64,000 bases of DNA from Hydrogenophaga sp. 2FB (GCF_005503365.1 NZ_SCML01000009.1:62001-126000), one strand, 5' to 3'; counted from the first letter of the stretch, positions 34,618-44,475 are shown. Made by a program: numbers and translations. The notes: generated from the sequence alone by a model not told the origin.

Positions 34618-34716
34618 GATCGAACGGGCAGGGCGCTCTGCTCCGCGGGAGTCCCCCGACGGCTGGTGCCGTCTCCTCCTTTACCCCGCTGCGCAGAACG
34701 CCCTGCCCGCTCGATC
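34618..34716. repeat. 99-base imperfect inverted repeat between hpaE and hpaD
   Basis: The arms are 34618-34635 and 34699-34716 and match at 17 of 18 bases when one is reverse-complemented. The inner part has a perfect GACGGC-TGGT-GCCGTC hairpin and further partial pairing. It lies in the 163-base gap between two genes of the same operon. It could be a mobile palindromic (REP-like) unit, an mRNA stabiliser or an attenuator; copy number cannot be judged here. Confidence 0.7.
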
Positions 34717-34745
34717 TGAAGGATCTTCACAACGCGGAGACTGCC

Positions 34746-35669
34746 ATGGGTAAGCTAGCACTGGTCGCCAAGATCACCCACGTCCCCTCGATGTACCTCA
34801 GCGAACTCGACGGGCCGCGCAAAGGCACACGACAGGACGCCATCGACGGCCACCAGGAAATCAGCCGCCGCTGCCGCGAACTGGGTGTCGACACCATCGT
34901 CGTGTTCGACACGCACTGGCTCGTCAACGCCAGCTACCACCTCAACTGCGCGCCGCATTTCAAGGGTACCTATACCAGCAACGAGCTGCCGCACTTCATC
35001 AGCAACATGCCGTTCGAGATCCCGGGCAACCCGGCACTCGGCAAGCTGCTGGCCGAGGTGTGCAACCAGCATGGCGTTGACACCCTGGCCCACGACGCGA
35101 CCACGCTCGGCCCCGAATACGGCACCCTCGTGCCCATGCGCTACATGAACGCCGACCAGCACTTCAAGGCCATCTCGGTCTCGGCGCTGTGCCAGTCGCA
35201 TTACCTCAACGACAGCGCACGCCTGGGCTGGGCCATGCGCAAAGCCGTGGAAGACCACTACGACGGCACCGTCGCCTTCTTCGCCAGCGGCTCGCTGAGC
35301 CACCGCTTCGCGCAGAACGGCCTTGCGCCGGACTTTGCCTTCAAGATCTGGACACCCTTCCTCGAAACGCTGGACCGCCGCGTGGTGCAGATGTGGGAGC
35401 AGGGCGAGTGGAACGCCTTCTGCGAGATGCTGCCCGAGTACGCCGCCAAAGGGCACGGCGAAGGCTTCATGCACGACACCGCCATGATGCTCGGCGCGCT
35501 CGGCTGGAGCGACTACGACGGCCAGGCCGAAGTCATCACGCCGTACTTCGGTGCGTCCGGCACCGGCCAGATCAACGCGATTTTTCCCGTCACGCCGCAG
35601 ACGGGCGCAGCCATTCCAGCGGCCCAGGCCTCGTCGGCCAAGGGCTACCAGACCGTCTCGCGCCTCTGA
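34746..35669 (+). CDS. hpaD: 3,4-dihydroxyphenylacetate 2,3-dioxygenase
   Basis: The 307-residue class III extradiol (LigB-fold) dioxygenase starts MGKLALVAKITHVPSMYL with a metal-ligand histidine, and has VVFDTHWLVNASYHLNCAPHF with another, GTLVPMRYMN, and ASGSLSHRF. It opens the homoprotocatechuate ring with Fe2+ and O2. The start at ATG 34746 has the family N-terminus, so a 5' extension is not needed. Alone in the operon it is preceded by a long gap. Confidence 0.93.
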   Translation: MGKLALVAKITHVPSMYLSELDGPRKGTRQDAIDGHQEISRRCRELGVDTIVVFDTHWLVNASYHLNCAPHFKGTYTSNELPHFISNMPFEIPGNPALGKLLAEVCNQHGVDTLAHDATTLGPEYGTLVPMRYMNADQHFKAISVSALCQSHYLNDSARLGWAMRKAVEDHYDGTVAFFASGSLSHRFAQNGLAPDFAFKIWTPFLETLDRRVVQMWEQGEWNAFCEMLPEYAAKGHGEGFMHDTAMMLGALGWSDYDGQAEVITPYFGASGTGQINAIFPVTPQTGAAIPAAQASSAKGYQTVSRL

Positions 35670-35681
35670 AGAACGATCACC

Positions 35682-36131
35682 ATGCCGCACCTCGTCATCC
35701 TCTACACCCCCAACCTCGACAAGTCCGTTTCCGACGGCGGTGCCGACATGGGCGCGCTCTGCCGCACCTTGTGCGACGCCATGCTTGCCGTGCGCGACGA
35801 AGCCGACAAGCAGGTGTTTCCCACCGGCGGCACGCGCGTGCTGGCCTACCCCGCGGCACACAGTGCTGTGGGCGATGGTGGCGCAGCCGGCATCGCGGCG
35901 GGACGGGGTGGCGACTACGCCTTCGTCTACATGAACGTGCGCATGGCCAAGGGCCGCAGTGCGCTCACGCACCAGCGCGTGGGCGATGCGCTGCAGGCGG
36001 TCGTGAAGACGCACTTCGCCACGCAGCTCGCCACGCGCCCGATCGGCATCACCGTGCAGGTGGATGAAGGGCACGAGGTGTTCGACGGCAAGACCAGCTC
36101 GCTGCACCCGCTGTTCAACCGAGGCGGCTGA
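35682..36131 (+). CDS. hpaF: 5-carboxymethyl-2-hydroxymuconate Delta-isomerase
   Basis: The 149-residue tautomerase-fold protein starts [12 protein letters not shown]; after removal of Met the amino-terminal Pro is the expected catalytic base. [19 protein letters not shown] and [10 protein letters not shown] are HpaF-like. It isomerises the dicarboxylic enol to the 2-oxo form for HpaG. It is 12 bases after hpaD. Slightly longer than E. coli HpaF (126 residues) through an inserted Gly/Ala-rich segment near residue 65. Confidence 0.9.
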   Translation: MPHLVILYTPNLDKSVSDGGADMGALCRTLCDAMLAVRDEADKQVFPTGGTRVLAYPAAHSAVGDGGAAGIAAGRGGDYAFVYMNVRMAKGRSALTHQRVGDALQAVVKTHFATQLATRPIGITVQVDEGHEVFDGKTSSLHPLFNRGG

Positions 36132-36135
36132 GCCC

Positions 36136-36963
36136 ATGCTCGACGACACCCTCATCCAGCAACTCGCCGCCGAGCTCGAGCAATCCGAGCGCAGCCGCGT
36201 GCCACTGGAACATTTCTCCAAGCGCTTTCCCGGCATCACCATCGACGACGGCTACCGCGTCGGCCGCGCCTGGGTCGCGCTGCAGCGGGCCACCGGCAAA
36301 CAGGTGATCGGCCACAAGATCGGCCTCACCAGCCGCGCGATGCAGCTCTCCAGCCAGATCGACGAGCCCGACTTCGGCACCCTGCTCGACAGCATGCGCT
36401 TCACCGCACGCGCCGGCGAGGTGCTGCAGATTCCCGCTTCGCGCTTCATCGCGCCGCGCGTCGAGGTGGAGTTGGCCTTCGTGCTCAAGGCGCCCCTGCA
36501 AGGACCGAACGTGACGGTGGAAGACGTGCTCGCCGCCACCGACTATGTGACGCCCGCGATCGAGATCATCGACGCGCGCATCGAGCAGTTCGACCGCCAC
36601 ACCAAGGCCATGCGCAAGGTCTTCGACACCATCAGCGACAACGCGGCCAATGCCGGCATCGTGATCGGCGAAGGCGACGCGCGCTACCGCGCCGATCCGC
36701 GTACCACCGACCTGCCGTGGTGCGGCGCGATCCTGCGGCAGAACGGCGTGGTCGAAGAAACCGGCCTGGCCGCGGGCGTGCAAGGCCACCCCGCGATCGG
36801 CATCGTCTGGCTTGCGCACAAACTGGCCCCCTGGGGCGAGTCGCTCCAGCCCGGGCAGATCGTGCTCGCCGGTTCGTTCACGCGGCCCGTGGCGGCAAAA
36901 TCGGGCGACCTGTTCGAGGCCGACTACGGCCCGCTCGGCTGCCTGACGTTCCAGTTCGTTTGA
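36136..36963 (+). CDS. hpaH: 2-oxo-hept-4-ene-1,7-dioate hydratase
   Basis: The 275-residue FAH-superfamily protein has [30 protein letters not shown] with a Glu-x-Glu metal site, ALEIIDARI-type [11 protein letters not shown], and [15 protein letters not shown] near the C-terminus, matching HpaH/MhpD hydratases. It adds water to the oxo-heptenedioate for cleavage by HpaI. The start is 4 bases after hpaF. Confidence 0.93.
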   Translation: MLDDTLIQQLAAELEQSERSRVPLEHFSKRFPGITIDDGYRVGRAWVALQRATGKQVIGHKIGLTSRAMQLSSQIDEPDFGTLLDSMRFTARAGEVLQIPASRFIAPRVEVELAFVLKAPLQGPNVTVEDVLAATDYVTPAIEIIDARIEQFDRHTKAMRKVFDTISDNAANAGIVIGEGDARYRADPRTTDLPWCGAILRQNGVVEETGLAAGVQGHPAIGIVWLAHKLAPWGESLQPGQIVLAGSFTRPVAAKSGDLFEADYGPLGCLTFQFV

Positions 36964-36973
36964 TCCTCATTCC

Positions 36974-37801
36974 ATGCAAACTCCCACCAATCCCTTCAAA
37001 CAAGCGCTGGCCGAACGCCGCGCCCAAATCGGCCTCTGGCTCGGCCTGGCCAACGCCTACAGTGCCGAAATCTGCGCCGGCGCGGGCTTCGACTGGCTGC
37101 TCATCGATGGCGAGCATTCGCCCAATGGCCTGCAAGACCTGTTGGCGCAGGCGCAGGCCATCGCCGCCTACCCGGCATCGCACGCCATCGCGCGCGTTCC
37201 CGTGGGCGACGCGGCGCTCATCAAGCAATACCTCGATCTGGGTCTGCAGACCTTGCTCGTGCCCATGGTCGACACGCCCGAGCAAGCGGCCCACCTCGTG
37301 CGTGCCTGCCGCTATCCGCAGGCGGGCGACATCGATGGGCTGGGCGGCATCCGTGGCATGGGCGGTGCGCGCGCCTCGCGCTGGGGCCGCTACCCGAACT
37401 ACGCCAAAGAAGCCAATGCCCAGGTCTGCCTGCTGGTGCAGGCGGAGTCGCGCGAGGCTTTGAAAAATCTCGATGCCATTGCCGCCACGCCCGGGGTGGA
37501 CGGCGTGTTCATCGGCCCGGCCGACCTCTCGGCCTCGCTGGGGCATGTGGGCAACCCGGGCCACCCCGAGGTGCAGGCCGCGATCGAAGACGCCATCGCG
37601 CGCATCCTGCGCGCCGGCAAGGCGCCCGGCATCCTCACGCCCGACGAAACCCTTGCGCGCCATTATCTCTCACGCGGTGCGGTGTTCGTGGCCGTGGGGC
37701 TGGACACGCAAATCCTCGTGCGCCAGACCAGCGCGCTCGCCGCGCGCTTCAAGGCCGAGGCCCCTGCCGTGCCCACGCCGGCCAAAGGCGCGGTGTATTG
37801 A
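36974..37801 (+). CDS. hpaI: 4-hydroxy-2-oxoheptanedioate aldolase
   Basis: The 275-residue class II aldolase has [39 protein letters not shown] and [17 protein letters not shown], the HpcH/HpaI signature with metal-binding Glu and Asp. It splits 4-hydroxy-2-oxoheptanedioate into pyruvate and succinic semialdehyde, the end of the pathway. It is 10 bases after hpaH. Confidence 0.93.
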   Translation: MQTPTNPFKQALAERRAQIGLWLGLANAYSAEICAGAGFDWLLIDGEHSPNGLQDLLAQAQAIAAYPASHAIARVPVGDAALIKQYLDLGLQTLLVPMVDTPEQAAHLVRACRYPQAGDIDGLGGIRGMGGARASRWGRYPNYAKEANAQVCLLVQAESREALKNLDAIAATPGVDGVFIGPADLSASLGHVGNPGHPEVQAAIEDAIARILRAGKAPGILTPDETLARHYLSRGAVFVAVGLDTQILVRQTSALAARFKAEAPAVPTPAKGAVY

Positions 37802-37832
37802 CCACACACGGCCCAGCCCAACGGAGATCGCC

Positions 37833-38633
37833 ATGAACGCAGCGCTGCAACCGGCCACCATCACCACGGCGCCCGCTGGCATGCATCCCGACGAGTGGGC
37901 CACGCGCGTCGAACTCGCCGCGTGCTACCGCGTCTTCGCCATGCTGGGCTGGACCGAGATGATCTACAACCACATCACGCTGCGCCTGCCCGCGAGCGTG
38001 AGCGGCAACGACAAGCAGTTCCTGATCAACCCGTTTGGCCTGCACTACAGCGAAGTCACCGCGCGCAACCTGGTCAAGATCAACCTGCAAGGCGAGGTGC
38101 TCGACGGCTCGCCCTACCCGGTGAACCCGGCCGGTTTCACCGTGCACGCCGCCATCCACGATGGCCTGCCGGGTGCGCACTGCGTCATGCACACGCACAC
38201 CACCGCGGGGGTGGCCGTGGCGTGTCTGAAAGACGGCCTGCAGCAGACCAACTTCTACACCGCGCAGTTGCACGGCATGGTGGCGTACCACGACTTCGAA
38301 GGCATCACCATCCACGCCGACGAAGCGCCGCGCCTGCTCAAGAGCATCGGCGGCAAGCCGGCGGTGATTCTGCGCAACCACGGCCTGCTCGCCTGGGGCG
38401 CGACCGTGCCGCAGACCTTCGTGATCCTCTGGACCTTGCAGCGCGCCTGCGAAATCCAGATGGCCACGTTCGCCATGGGCGGTGCGCCAGCGGCTATTCC
38501 CGTGTCCGAAGCCATTGCCGTGAAATGCACGCGCGATGCGCTGCAATTCAACCCCGACCACGGCGCCGGGCGCGACGTGTTCGAGGCCTTGGTCCGGCAG
38601 GTGAACCGGCTGGACCGCAGCTACCTGGAGTGA
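37833..38633 (+). CDS. Class II aldolase/adducin family protein
   Basis: The 266-residue protein has the domain landmarks LGWTEMIYNHITLRLP and the zinc-ligand histidines in HCVMHTHTTAGVAVAC, and LRNHGLLAWGATVPQ. Family members include fuculose-phosphate aldolase and adducin-like proteins of catabolic operons. Substrate unknown. It is 31 bases after hpaI, with ACGGAG as ribosome site, so it is probably co-transcribed. It might act on a side product. Confidence 0.85.
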   Translation: MNAALQPATITTAPAGMHPDEWATRVELAACYRVFAMLGWTEMIYNHITLRLPASVSGNDKQFLINPFGLHYSEVTARNLVKINLQGEVLDGSPYPVNPAGFTVHAAIHDGLPGAHCVMHTHTTAGVAVACLKDGLQQTNFYTAQLHGMVAYHDFEGITIHADEAPRLLKSIGGKPAVILRNHGLLAWGATVPQTFVILWTLQRACEIQMATFAMGGAPAAIPVSEAIAVKCTRDALQFNPDHGAGRDVFEALVRQVNRLDRSYLE

Positions 38634-38634
38634 T

Positions 38635-39642
38635 GTGGTGAGTTCGACCCCCGAATTTCCGCGCGTGGCCATCGTGGGGGCAGGCGCCATTGGCGGCTGG
38701 CTCGGCGTGCGGCTTGCGCAAGTGGGCTGCCACGTGAGCGCCCTGGCGCGCGGCGAGACCCTCGCGGCGCTGCAGCGCGCCGGCCTGCAACTGCACCAGG
38801 ACGGCCAACGGCAGCAAGCGCCCGTGCAAGCCGCCGCCGACGCGTCGGCACTCGGCGCACAGGACCTCGTCATCGTGGCCGTGAAGGCGCCCGCGCTGCC
38901 CGGTGTGGTGCGCGGCATCGCACCGCTGCTCGCGCCGCACACGGTGGTGCTCACGGCCATGAACGGTGTGCCCTGGTGGTTCTTCAACGGCTTCGGCGGC
39001 GCGCACGCCGGCACGTCTCTCAAAACGGTGGATGCCGACGGCGCGATCGAGCGTGGCATTCCCGCGCGCCACGTCATCGGTGGCGTGGTGCACGCGAGCT
39101 GCTCGGTGGACGCGCCCGGCGTCATTCGCCACCACTTCGGCAACGGCCTCATCGTGGGTGAACCGTCCGGCCAAGCCAGCGAACGCGTGATGGCCTTGGC
39201 CGCCTTGCTGCAGCGCGCAGGCCTCAACGCCGCCGTGTCGCCGCAGATCCAGAAAGACGTCTGGTACAAGCTCTGGGGCAACATGACGGTGAACCCCGTG
39301 AGCGCGCTCACCGGCGCCACCAGCGACCGCATCCTGGACGACGAACTGGTGCGAGGCTTCATCAGCCGCGTGATGCTCGAAGCCAAGGACATCGGCGCGC
39401 GCATCGGCATCCCGATCGACCAGCAGCCCGAAGACCGCCACGCCGTCACCCGCAAACTCGGCGCGTTCAAAAGCTCGATGCTGCAGGACGTGGAGGCGCG
39501 CAAACCGGTGGAGCTCGATGCGTTGGTGGCGGTGGTGCGCGAACTCGGCCAACTCACCGGCGTGCCCACGCCGTTCACCGACGCCTTGCTCGGTCTTGCG
39601 CGCCTGCAGGCGCAGACCTTGGGGTTGTACCCGTCAGCCTAG
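38635..39642 (+). CDS. PanE/ApbA-family 2-dehydropantoate 2-reductase-like protein
   Basis: The 335-residue NADPH-dependent oxidoreductase begins with GTG codons (38635 or 38638) and has the dinucleotide motif VAIVGAGAIGGWLGVRLAQVGCHV, VKAPALPGVVRGIAPLL and KDVWYKLWGNMTVNPVSALTGAT, typical of PanE homologues. It lies 1 base after the aldolase stop, outside any pantothenate gene context, so it may reduce another 2-oxo acid of catabolism. Convergent with marC, overlapping by 9 bases. Confidence 0.85.
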   Translation: MVSSTPEFPRVAIVGAGAIGGWLGVRLAQVGCHVSALARGETLAALQRAGLQLHQDGQRQQAPVQAAADASALGAQDLVIVAVKAPALPGVVRGIAPLLAPHTVVLTAMNGVPWWFFNGFGGAHAGTSLKTVDADGAIERGIPARHVIGGVVHASCSVDAPGVIRHHFGNGLIVGEPSGQASERVMALAALLQRAGLNAAVSPQIQKDVWYKLWGNMTVNPVSALTGATSDRILDDELVRGFISRVMLEAKDIGARIGIPIDQQPEDRHAVTRKLGAFKSSMLQDVEARKPVELDALVAVVRELGQLTGVPTPFTDALLGLARLQAQTLGLYPSA

Positions 39643-40254
39643 CAACGCCGGGAACAGCTTCACCAGGCCGGTGGCCATCACTTCGACGGACAGCGCTGCG
39701 AGGATCAGGCCCATCAGCCGGGTCATCACGTTGATGCCGGTCTGTCCGAGCACGCGCGCGATCGGCTCGGCCAGCGTGAAACAGACCGCGGTGGCCAGCG
39801 CGATCACCACGCCATAGCCCACCAGCGCGGCGTGCTGGAAAAAGGTTTTCGCCTGGTCGGCATAGATCACCACGGTCGACATCGTGGCCGGTCCGGTCAG
39901 CAGCGGTATCGTCAGCGGCACCACGGCGATGGAGGTGCGCGCGGAGGCCTCGCTCAAATCCTGGTCGGTGGCCTTGGCCTCGGCCGGACGCGCGTTGAGC
40001 ATCGACAGCGACGAGGTCAGCAGCAGCATGCCGCCACCGACCTGGAAGCTCGCCAATGAAATGCTGAAGAACTCCAGGATCTGCAGGCCGATGATGGCGC
40101 AGGTGGCGATGACGGCGAACGCGCTGAACGCCGACACCAGCACCGTGCGCTGCCGCTGCTGGCGCGAAAACCCCTGCGTGTAGTGGATGAAGAACGGCAC
40201 GATCGCCAACGGGTTGACGATCGCCAGCAGGGTGATGAGCGGCTTGAAGTCCAT
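39634..40254 (-). CDS. MarC/UPF0056-family inner membrane protein
   Basis: The 206-residue protein has about six membrane helices and the family motifs LLAIVNPLAIVPFFIHYTQGF and AVVPLTIPLLTGPATMSTVVIYA. Function in the family is not established; despite the name, MarC is not an antibiotic-resistance protein. No operon partner: convergent with the PanE-like gene and 18 bases downstream of the MaoC gene end. Confidence 0.92.
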   Translation of the reverse strand: MDFKPLITLLAIVNPLAIVPFFIHYTQGFSRQQRQRTVLVSAFSAFAVIATCAIIGLQILEFFSISLASFQVGGGMLLLTSSLSMLNARPAEAKATDQDLSEASARTSIAVVPLTIPLLTGPATMSTVVIYADQAKTFFQHAALVGYGVVIALATAVCFTLAEPIARVLGQTGINVMTRLMGLILAALSVEVMATGLVKLFPALLG

Positions 40255-40272
40255 GCGCGCGATTGTGGGGCC

Positions 40273-40749
40273 TTACACCTGACCCGGATCACGGCGTCGA
40301 AACATGCCGTAGCCGTCCATGAACAGCACTTTCTCACCATGTTGGTTGAACATTTCCCACGTGGTGCGCACCAGCCCCACGTCGGGCCGTTTGCGCATGG
40401 GGCGCTTTTCCAGGATCGTGTGTTGCAGGCGCAGCGTGTCCCCAGGGAACACCGGTTTGAGCCATTTCACGCTTTCCAGGCCGGGCGAGCCCAGGCTGGA
40501 GCTTTGGTTGAGGAAATTGGTCACCATCAGGCGCATCGCCATCGCGCAGGTGTGCCAACCGCTGGCGCTCAGCGCGCCGAACACCGAAGCCTTGGCGGCA
40601 TCGGCATCGAGGTGAAAAGGTTGTGGATCGAACTGGCGGGCAAACGCCAAGGTGTCTTCCTCCGTCGGCGTGATCGTGCCCAGGTCGCGCGTCTCGCCCA
40701 CCTGCAGGTCTTCCCACCAGTACTTGATGTGGCTTGTGTTCGTCGTCAT
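40273..40749 (-). CDS. MaoC-family (hotdog) dehydratase
   Basis: The 158-residue hotdog-fold protein has LTDE-like TPTEEDTLAFARQFDPQPFHLD, with the acidic-His pair of MaoC hydratases, and SGWHTCAMAMRLMV. Members hydrate enoyl-CoA-type or related thioesters. It is 2 bases after the SDR stop, forming a two-gene unit likely for acyl or keto metabolism. Substrate unknown. Confidence 0.88.
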   Translation of the reverse strand: MTTNTSHIKYWWEDLQVGETRDLGTITPTEEDTLAFARQFDPQPFHLDADAAKASVFGALSASGWHTCAMAMRLMVTNFLNQSSSLGSPGLESVKWLKPVFPGDTLRLQHTILEKRPMRKRPDVGLVRTTWEMFNQHGEKVLFMDGYGMFRRRDPGQV

Positions 40750-40751
40750 CT

Positions 40752-41498
40752 TCAGCGTCCTCCCGATACGTCCATCAGGCTCATGGTCGTGTAGCTCGCG
40801 GCGTCGGACAGCAACCAGACGATGGCCTGCGCCACCTCGTCGGCGCTGCCGCCGCGCTGCATCGGCACCTGGTGCTTGAGGTCGTTCACGCGGTTGGGCA
40901 GACCGCCCGAGGCGTGGATCTCGGTCTCGATCAGCCCGGGGCGCACCGCGTTGACGCGTATGCCTTCGCCGCCCACCTCGCGCGCCAGACCGATGGTGAA
41001 GGCATCGATCGCGCCCTTGGCCGCCGCGTAGTCCACGTACTGGCCGGCCGCGCCCAGGCGCGCCGCCGCGCTCGAGAGGTTCACGATGCTGCCGCCTTCG
41101 CCACCGTGTTTCGTACTCATGCGGCGCACCGCTTCACGCGCGCACAGCATCGAGCCGATCACGTTGATGTCGAACATGCGGCGCCAGCGCGCCACGCTCA
41201 TCTCGTCCACGCGCGCGGTCACGTCGACCACGCCCGCGTTGTTCACCAGACCGTTGAGGCGACCGAGCTTGGCGTCGATCTTCTTGAACATCGCCAGCAC
41301 CTGGGTTTCGTCGGCCACGTCGGCCTGCACGCTCATGGCCGTGCCACCGTCGGCCCGGATCGCGCGCACCACCTCGTCGGCCGCGAGCGAATTCGCGGCA
41401 TAGTTCACCGCCACGGCCCAACCCTGCTGCGCCGCCAGCTGCACGGTGGCCGCGCCGATACCACGTCCGCCGCCGGTGACCAAAAGCACCTTGTCCAT
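40752..41498 (-). CDS. Short-chain dehydrogenase/reductase
   Basis: The 248-residue classical SDR has VTGGGRGIGAATVQL, LNGLVNNAGVV (NNAG), the catalytic Ser/Tyr/Lys in IVNLSSAAARLG and YVDYAAAKGAI, and VNAVRPGLIETEIH. It uses NAD(P)H to interconvert alcohol and ketone. It overlaps functionally with the MaoC gene and diverges from the isomerase gene at 41586. Substrate cannot be read. Confidence 0.9.
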   Translation of the reverse strand: MDKVLLVTGGGRGIGAATVQLAAQQGWAVAVNYAANSLAADEVVRAIRADGGTAMSVQADVADETQVLAMFKKIDAKLGRLNGLVNNAGVVDVTARVDEMSVARWRRMFDINVIGSMLCAREAVRRMSTKHGGEGGSIVNLSSAAARLGAAGQYVDYAAAKGAIDAFTIGLAREVGGEGIRVNAVRPGLIETEIHASGGLPNRVNDLKHQVPMQRGGSADEVAQAIVWLLSDAASYTTMSLMDVSGGR

Positions 41499-41585
41499 AA
41501 CCCGTCTCCTGCAGAATGTGGCGGCATCGCGTACAACACGGGCTCGCCGCCGCGGTGGCCATTACAACAGCGAGAGGAGACCGAT

Positions 41586-42185
41586 ATGGGTCGCACAGTC
41601 GACTATTACTTCGTGCCGCAAAGCCCCTGGACCTACCTGGGGCACGAGCGCTTCGCCGCCCTGCTGCGCGAGACCGGCACCCGCGTGCGCGTGCTGCCCA
41701 TGGACCTCGGGCGCATCTTTCCCCTCTCCGGCGGCCTGCCGCTGCCCAAGCGCGCGCCGCAGCGCCAGGCGTACCGCCTGCTCGAACTGCGCCGCTTCAG
41801 CGAAGCGCTGGGCATGCCGCTGCATCCCGAGCCGCAGTTCTTTCCCGTGGCAGGCGACCCCGCCGCGCGGCTGATCACCGCCGTGGCCCTGCACGACGGC
41901 GACGACGCGGCGATGCGATTGACGGGTGCCGTGTTGGCCGCGGTGTGGACACAGCAGCGCGACATCGCCTCGCTGGAGGTGCTCGCACAACTGCTTGCCG
42001 AAACCGGGCTCGACGCCGAACGCCTGGTGCAGTCGCAACAGCCGGACGTGCAAGCGCGTTACGACGCGCAGACGCAAGCCGCGATCGATCTCAACGTGTT
42101 CGGTGCGCCGAGTTACGTCGTCGATGGCGAACTGTTCTGGGGCCAGGACCGCCTCGACTTCGTGGCGCGCAAACTGCGCGCCTGA
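41586..42185 (+). CDS. DsbA-family isomerase (2-hydroxychromene-2-carboxylate isomerase-like)
   Basis: The 199-residue thioredoxin-fold protein starts DYYFVPQSPWTYLGHERFAAL, with the Ser replacing the redox Cys, as in HCCA isomerases and GST-kappa, and has the C-terminal FGAPSYVVDGELFWGQDRLDF. Those enzymes isomerise aromatic cleavage products with glutathione. A GAGAGGAG ribosome site precedes ATG 41586. Substrate is unknown, and other members of the superfamily are possible. Confidence 0.85.
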   Translation: MGRTVDYYFVPQSPWTYLGHERFAALLRETGTRVRVLPMDLGRIFPLSGGLPLPKRAPQRQAYRLLELRRFSEALGMPLHPEPQFFPVAGDPAARLITAVALHDGDDAAMRLTGAVLAAVWTQQRDIASLEVLAQLLAETGLDAERLVQSQQPDVQARYDAQTQAAIDLNVFGAPSYVVDGELFWGQDRLDFVARKLRA

Positions 42186-42224
42186 ATTTTTCAACCCAAG
42201 CCACCAACACACAGGAGAAACACC

Positions 42225-42908
42225 ATGGGTCAAACAATCGAACTGACATCCGCCGACGGCTTCAAGTTTCCCGCCTACGTGGCGCAGCCCGCCGGAAAGC
42301 CGCGTGGCGCCGTGGTGGTGCTGCAGGAAATCTTCGGCGTGAACTCGCACATCCGCTCGGTGGCCGACGGGTACGCGGCAGAGGGTTACCTCGCGGTCGC
42401 GCCCGCCACCTTCCACCGGGTCAAGCAAGGCGTGGAACTCGGCTACACCGAGGCCGACATGAAGGCCGGCATGGAGCTGAAGGCTGCGGTGGAAGGTTTG
42501 CCCGCACCCGGGGTGATGCCCGACATCCAGGCCGCCATCGACCACGCCGCGCAGGCCGGCAAGGTCGGCATCGTGGGCTACTGCTGGGGCGGTCTGCTCA
42601 CCTGGCGCTCGGCCAGCCAGCTCAAGGGGCTGGCCGCCGCCGCGCCTTACTACGGCGGTGGCATGACCGTCGGCGAGGAACCTACCCGCAAGCCGACCGT
42701 GCCGGTGATGGTGCATTTCGGCGAACAAGACCACTGGATTCCGCTCGACACGGTGGAAGCCTTCAAGAAGGCGCAACCCGGCGTGACCGTGCACCTTTAC
42801 GATGCCAACCACGGCTTCAACTGCGACCAGCGTGGCTCGTACAACGAAGCCGCGGCCAAGCTCGCGCGCGAACGCACGCTGGCGTTCTTCGCACAACACA
42901 TCGCGTGA
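42225..42908 (+). CDS. Dienelactone hydrolase family protein
   Basis: The 227-residue alpha/beta hydrolase has the nucleophile Cys120 in [11 protein letters not shown] (Cys instead of Ser, as in dienelactone hydrolase), the acid in FGEQDHWIP and the His in [32 protein letters not shown] is the family entry. It hydrolyses lactones or esters. It follows the DsbA-like gene by 39 bases and may share its transcript. Confidence 0.92.
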   Translation: MGQTIELTSADGFKFPAYVAQPAGKPRGAVVVLQEIFGVNSHIRSVADGYAAEGYLAVAPATFHRVKQGVELGYTEADMKAGMELKAAVEGLPAPGVMPDIQAAIDHAAQAGKVGIVGYCWGGLLTWRSASQLKGLAAAAPYYGGGMTVGEEPTRKPTVPVMVHFGEQDHWIPLDTVEAFKKAQPGVTVHLYDANHGFNCDQRGSYNEAAAKLARERTLAFFAQHIA

Positions 42909-42912
42909 TGCC

Positions 42913-43818
42913 ATGTGGCGCGCGGTTGCGTCGTTGGGCCTGCTGATCGGTGCTGGCTCGGCCGCGGTAGCAGCCGACTACCGCGGCCCGCTGTTCGACG
43001 CCCACCTGCACTACAACAACGAAGCCTGCACGCACGACACGCCCGCTCCGGGCTGCCCGCACCCCATGGCCGACGTGCTCGACCGCATGCAGCGCAACGG
43101 CGTGCGCGCCGTCGTCGCCAACTCGCGGCCCAACGATGGCACCAAGGCGCTGGCCAGCGCGCGCGAGCAGACGCGCAAGGCCGGTGTGGCGGTGGTGCCC
43201 TTCGTGCGCCTGTACCGCGACCGCGCCGACTACAACAACTGGTTCCGCGACCCGACCATCGTCGACATGGTGAACGCCGAATTGAAGCAAGGCACGCCCG
43301 CCGGCCCCTACCGTGGTCTGGGTGAGTTCCATCTCTACGACAGCGCCAACGCCAACGGCCCGGTGGCCAGGCAGCTCATGGCGCTGGCCGAAGAAAAAGA
43401 CCTGGCGATCCTCGCGCACGTGGACGACGCGGCCATCGACCTGCTGATGGCGAACACGCCGTCCAAAGGCCAGAAGTCGCTGCTGATCTGGGCGCACACC
43501 GGCATCGGTGGCACGCCTGCTCCGCGTGTGGACGAACTCTTCGCGCGTTATCCGCGCCTGATGGGCGAGCTGTCCTACCGCCCGGGTCTGACCTGCACCG
43601 ACGGTCAGCTCTGCCCCGAATGGCGTGCGCTGCTGCTCAAGTACCCCGACCGTTTCCTGATCGGCTCGGACACCTGGATCAACCAGCGCTGGCAGCACTA
43701 CGACGAACTCATGAAGGGCTACCGCACCTGGCTCGGCGGACTGCCCGCGAACGTGGCGCGGCGCATCGCCTGGGACAATGGCGCGAAACTCTTTGGCGTG
43801 GCCACGCCCAAACCCTGA
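42913..43818 (+). CDS. Secreted or lipid-free periplasmic amidohydrolase-family protein
   Basis: The 301-residue protein has a Sec signal peptide ([20 protein letters not shown], cleavage after AVAA), then an amidohydrolase-2-like TIM barrel with [12 protein letters not shown] (HxH metal ligands), [17 protein letters not shown] and the final Asp in [11 protein letters not shown]. It likely hydrolyses an amide or lactone in the periplasm. Substrate is unknown. It starts 4 bases after the dienelactone hydrolase. Confidence 0.85.
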   Translation: MWRAVASLGLLIGAGSAAVAADYRGPLFDAHLHYNNEACTHDTPAPGCPHPMADVLDRMQRNGVRAVVANSRPNDGTKALASAREQTRKAGVAVVPFVRLYRDRADYNNWFRDPTIVDMVNAELKQGTPAGPYRGLGEFHLYDSANANGPVARQLMALAEEKDLAILAHVDDAAIDLLMANTPSKGQKSLLIWAHTGIGGTPAPRVDELFARYPRLMGELSYRPGLTCTDGQLCPEWRALLLKYPDRFLIGSDTWINQRWQHYDELMKGYRTWLGGLPANVARRIAWDNGAKLFGVATPKP

Positions 43819-43820
43819 AC

Positions 43821-44471
43821 ATGATCCAGCTCCACTTCGCCCCCAGCACCGCCTCCATGGTGCCGCACATCCTGCTCGAAGAAATCGGCGCGCCTTACGA
43901 ACGCGTGCTGGTCGACAAACAGAACGGTGGGCACAAGACGCCCGCGTACCTCGCGCTCAACCCGAACGGCCTGATCCCCGTGCTCGTCGAGGGCGACCTC
44001 GTGCTGTACGAAACCGCCGCCATCTGCCTGCACCTGAGCGACACGCACCCGGAGGCCCGGCTGATGCCGCCGATGGACACGCGCGACCGCGCCCATGCCT
44101 ACAAATGGCTCATGTGGATGACGAACACGCTGCAGGCCACGCTCATCGTCTACTTCTATCCCGAGCGCTGGGCGGACACCGGCAACACGGACGTGGCGGC
44201 GCAAGTGCAGCGCAACGCCCAGGCGCGCGTGGGGCCGCTGCTCGACCAGCTCGACGCCGAACTTGCGCGCCACGGCGGTCCGTGGTTCATGGGCGAAGCC
44301 TTCACCCTGCTCGACGCGTACGTGTTCACGCTGTGCCGCTGGACGCGCAATTTCCCCAACGCACCCGCGCGCGACCGGGCGCATCTTGGTCCCTATTTGC
44401 GGCGTGTCCTGGAGCGCCCGGCCGTGCAGCGGGTGCTGGCCAACGAAGGCCTGAGCGCTCCCTTCATCTGA
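43821..44471 (+). CDS. Glutathione S-transferase family protein
   Basis: The 216-residue protein has the GST N-terminal thioredoxin fold (LHFAPSTASMVPHILLEEIG), the glutathione-binding NPNGLIPVLVEGDLVLYETAAICLHLSD, and a C-terminal all-helical domain with FTLLDAYVFTLCRWTRN. It starts 2 bases after the amidohydrolase stop. It probably supplies glutathione chemistry to the preceding catabolic genes; reaction not assignable. Confidence 0.9.
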   Translation: MIQLHFAPSTASMVPHILLEEIGAPYERVLVDKQNGGHKTPAYLALNPNGLIPVLVEGDLVLYETAAICLHLSDTHPEARLMPPMDTRDRAHAYKWLMWMTNTLQATLIVYFYPERWADTGNTDVAAQVQRNAQARVGPLLDQLDAELARHGGPWFMGEAFTLLDAYVFTLCRWTRNFPNAPARDRAHLGPYLRRVLERPAVQRVLANEGLSAPFI

Positions 44472-44475
44472 ACGC

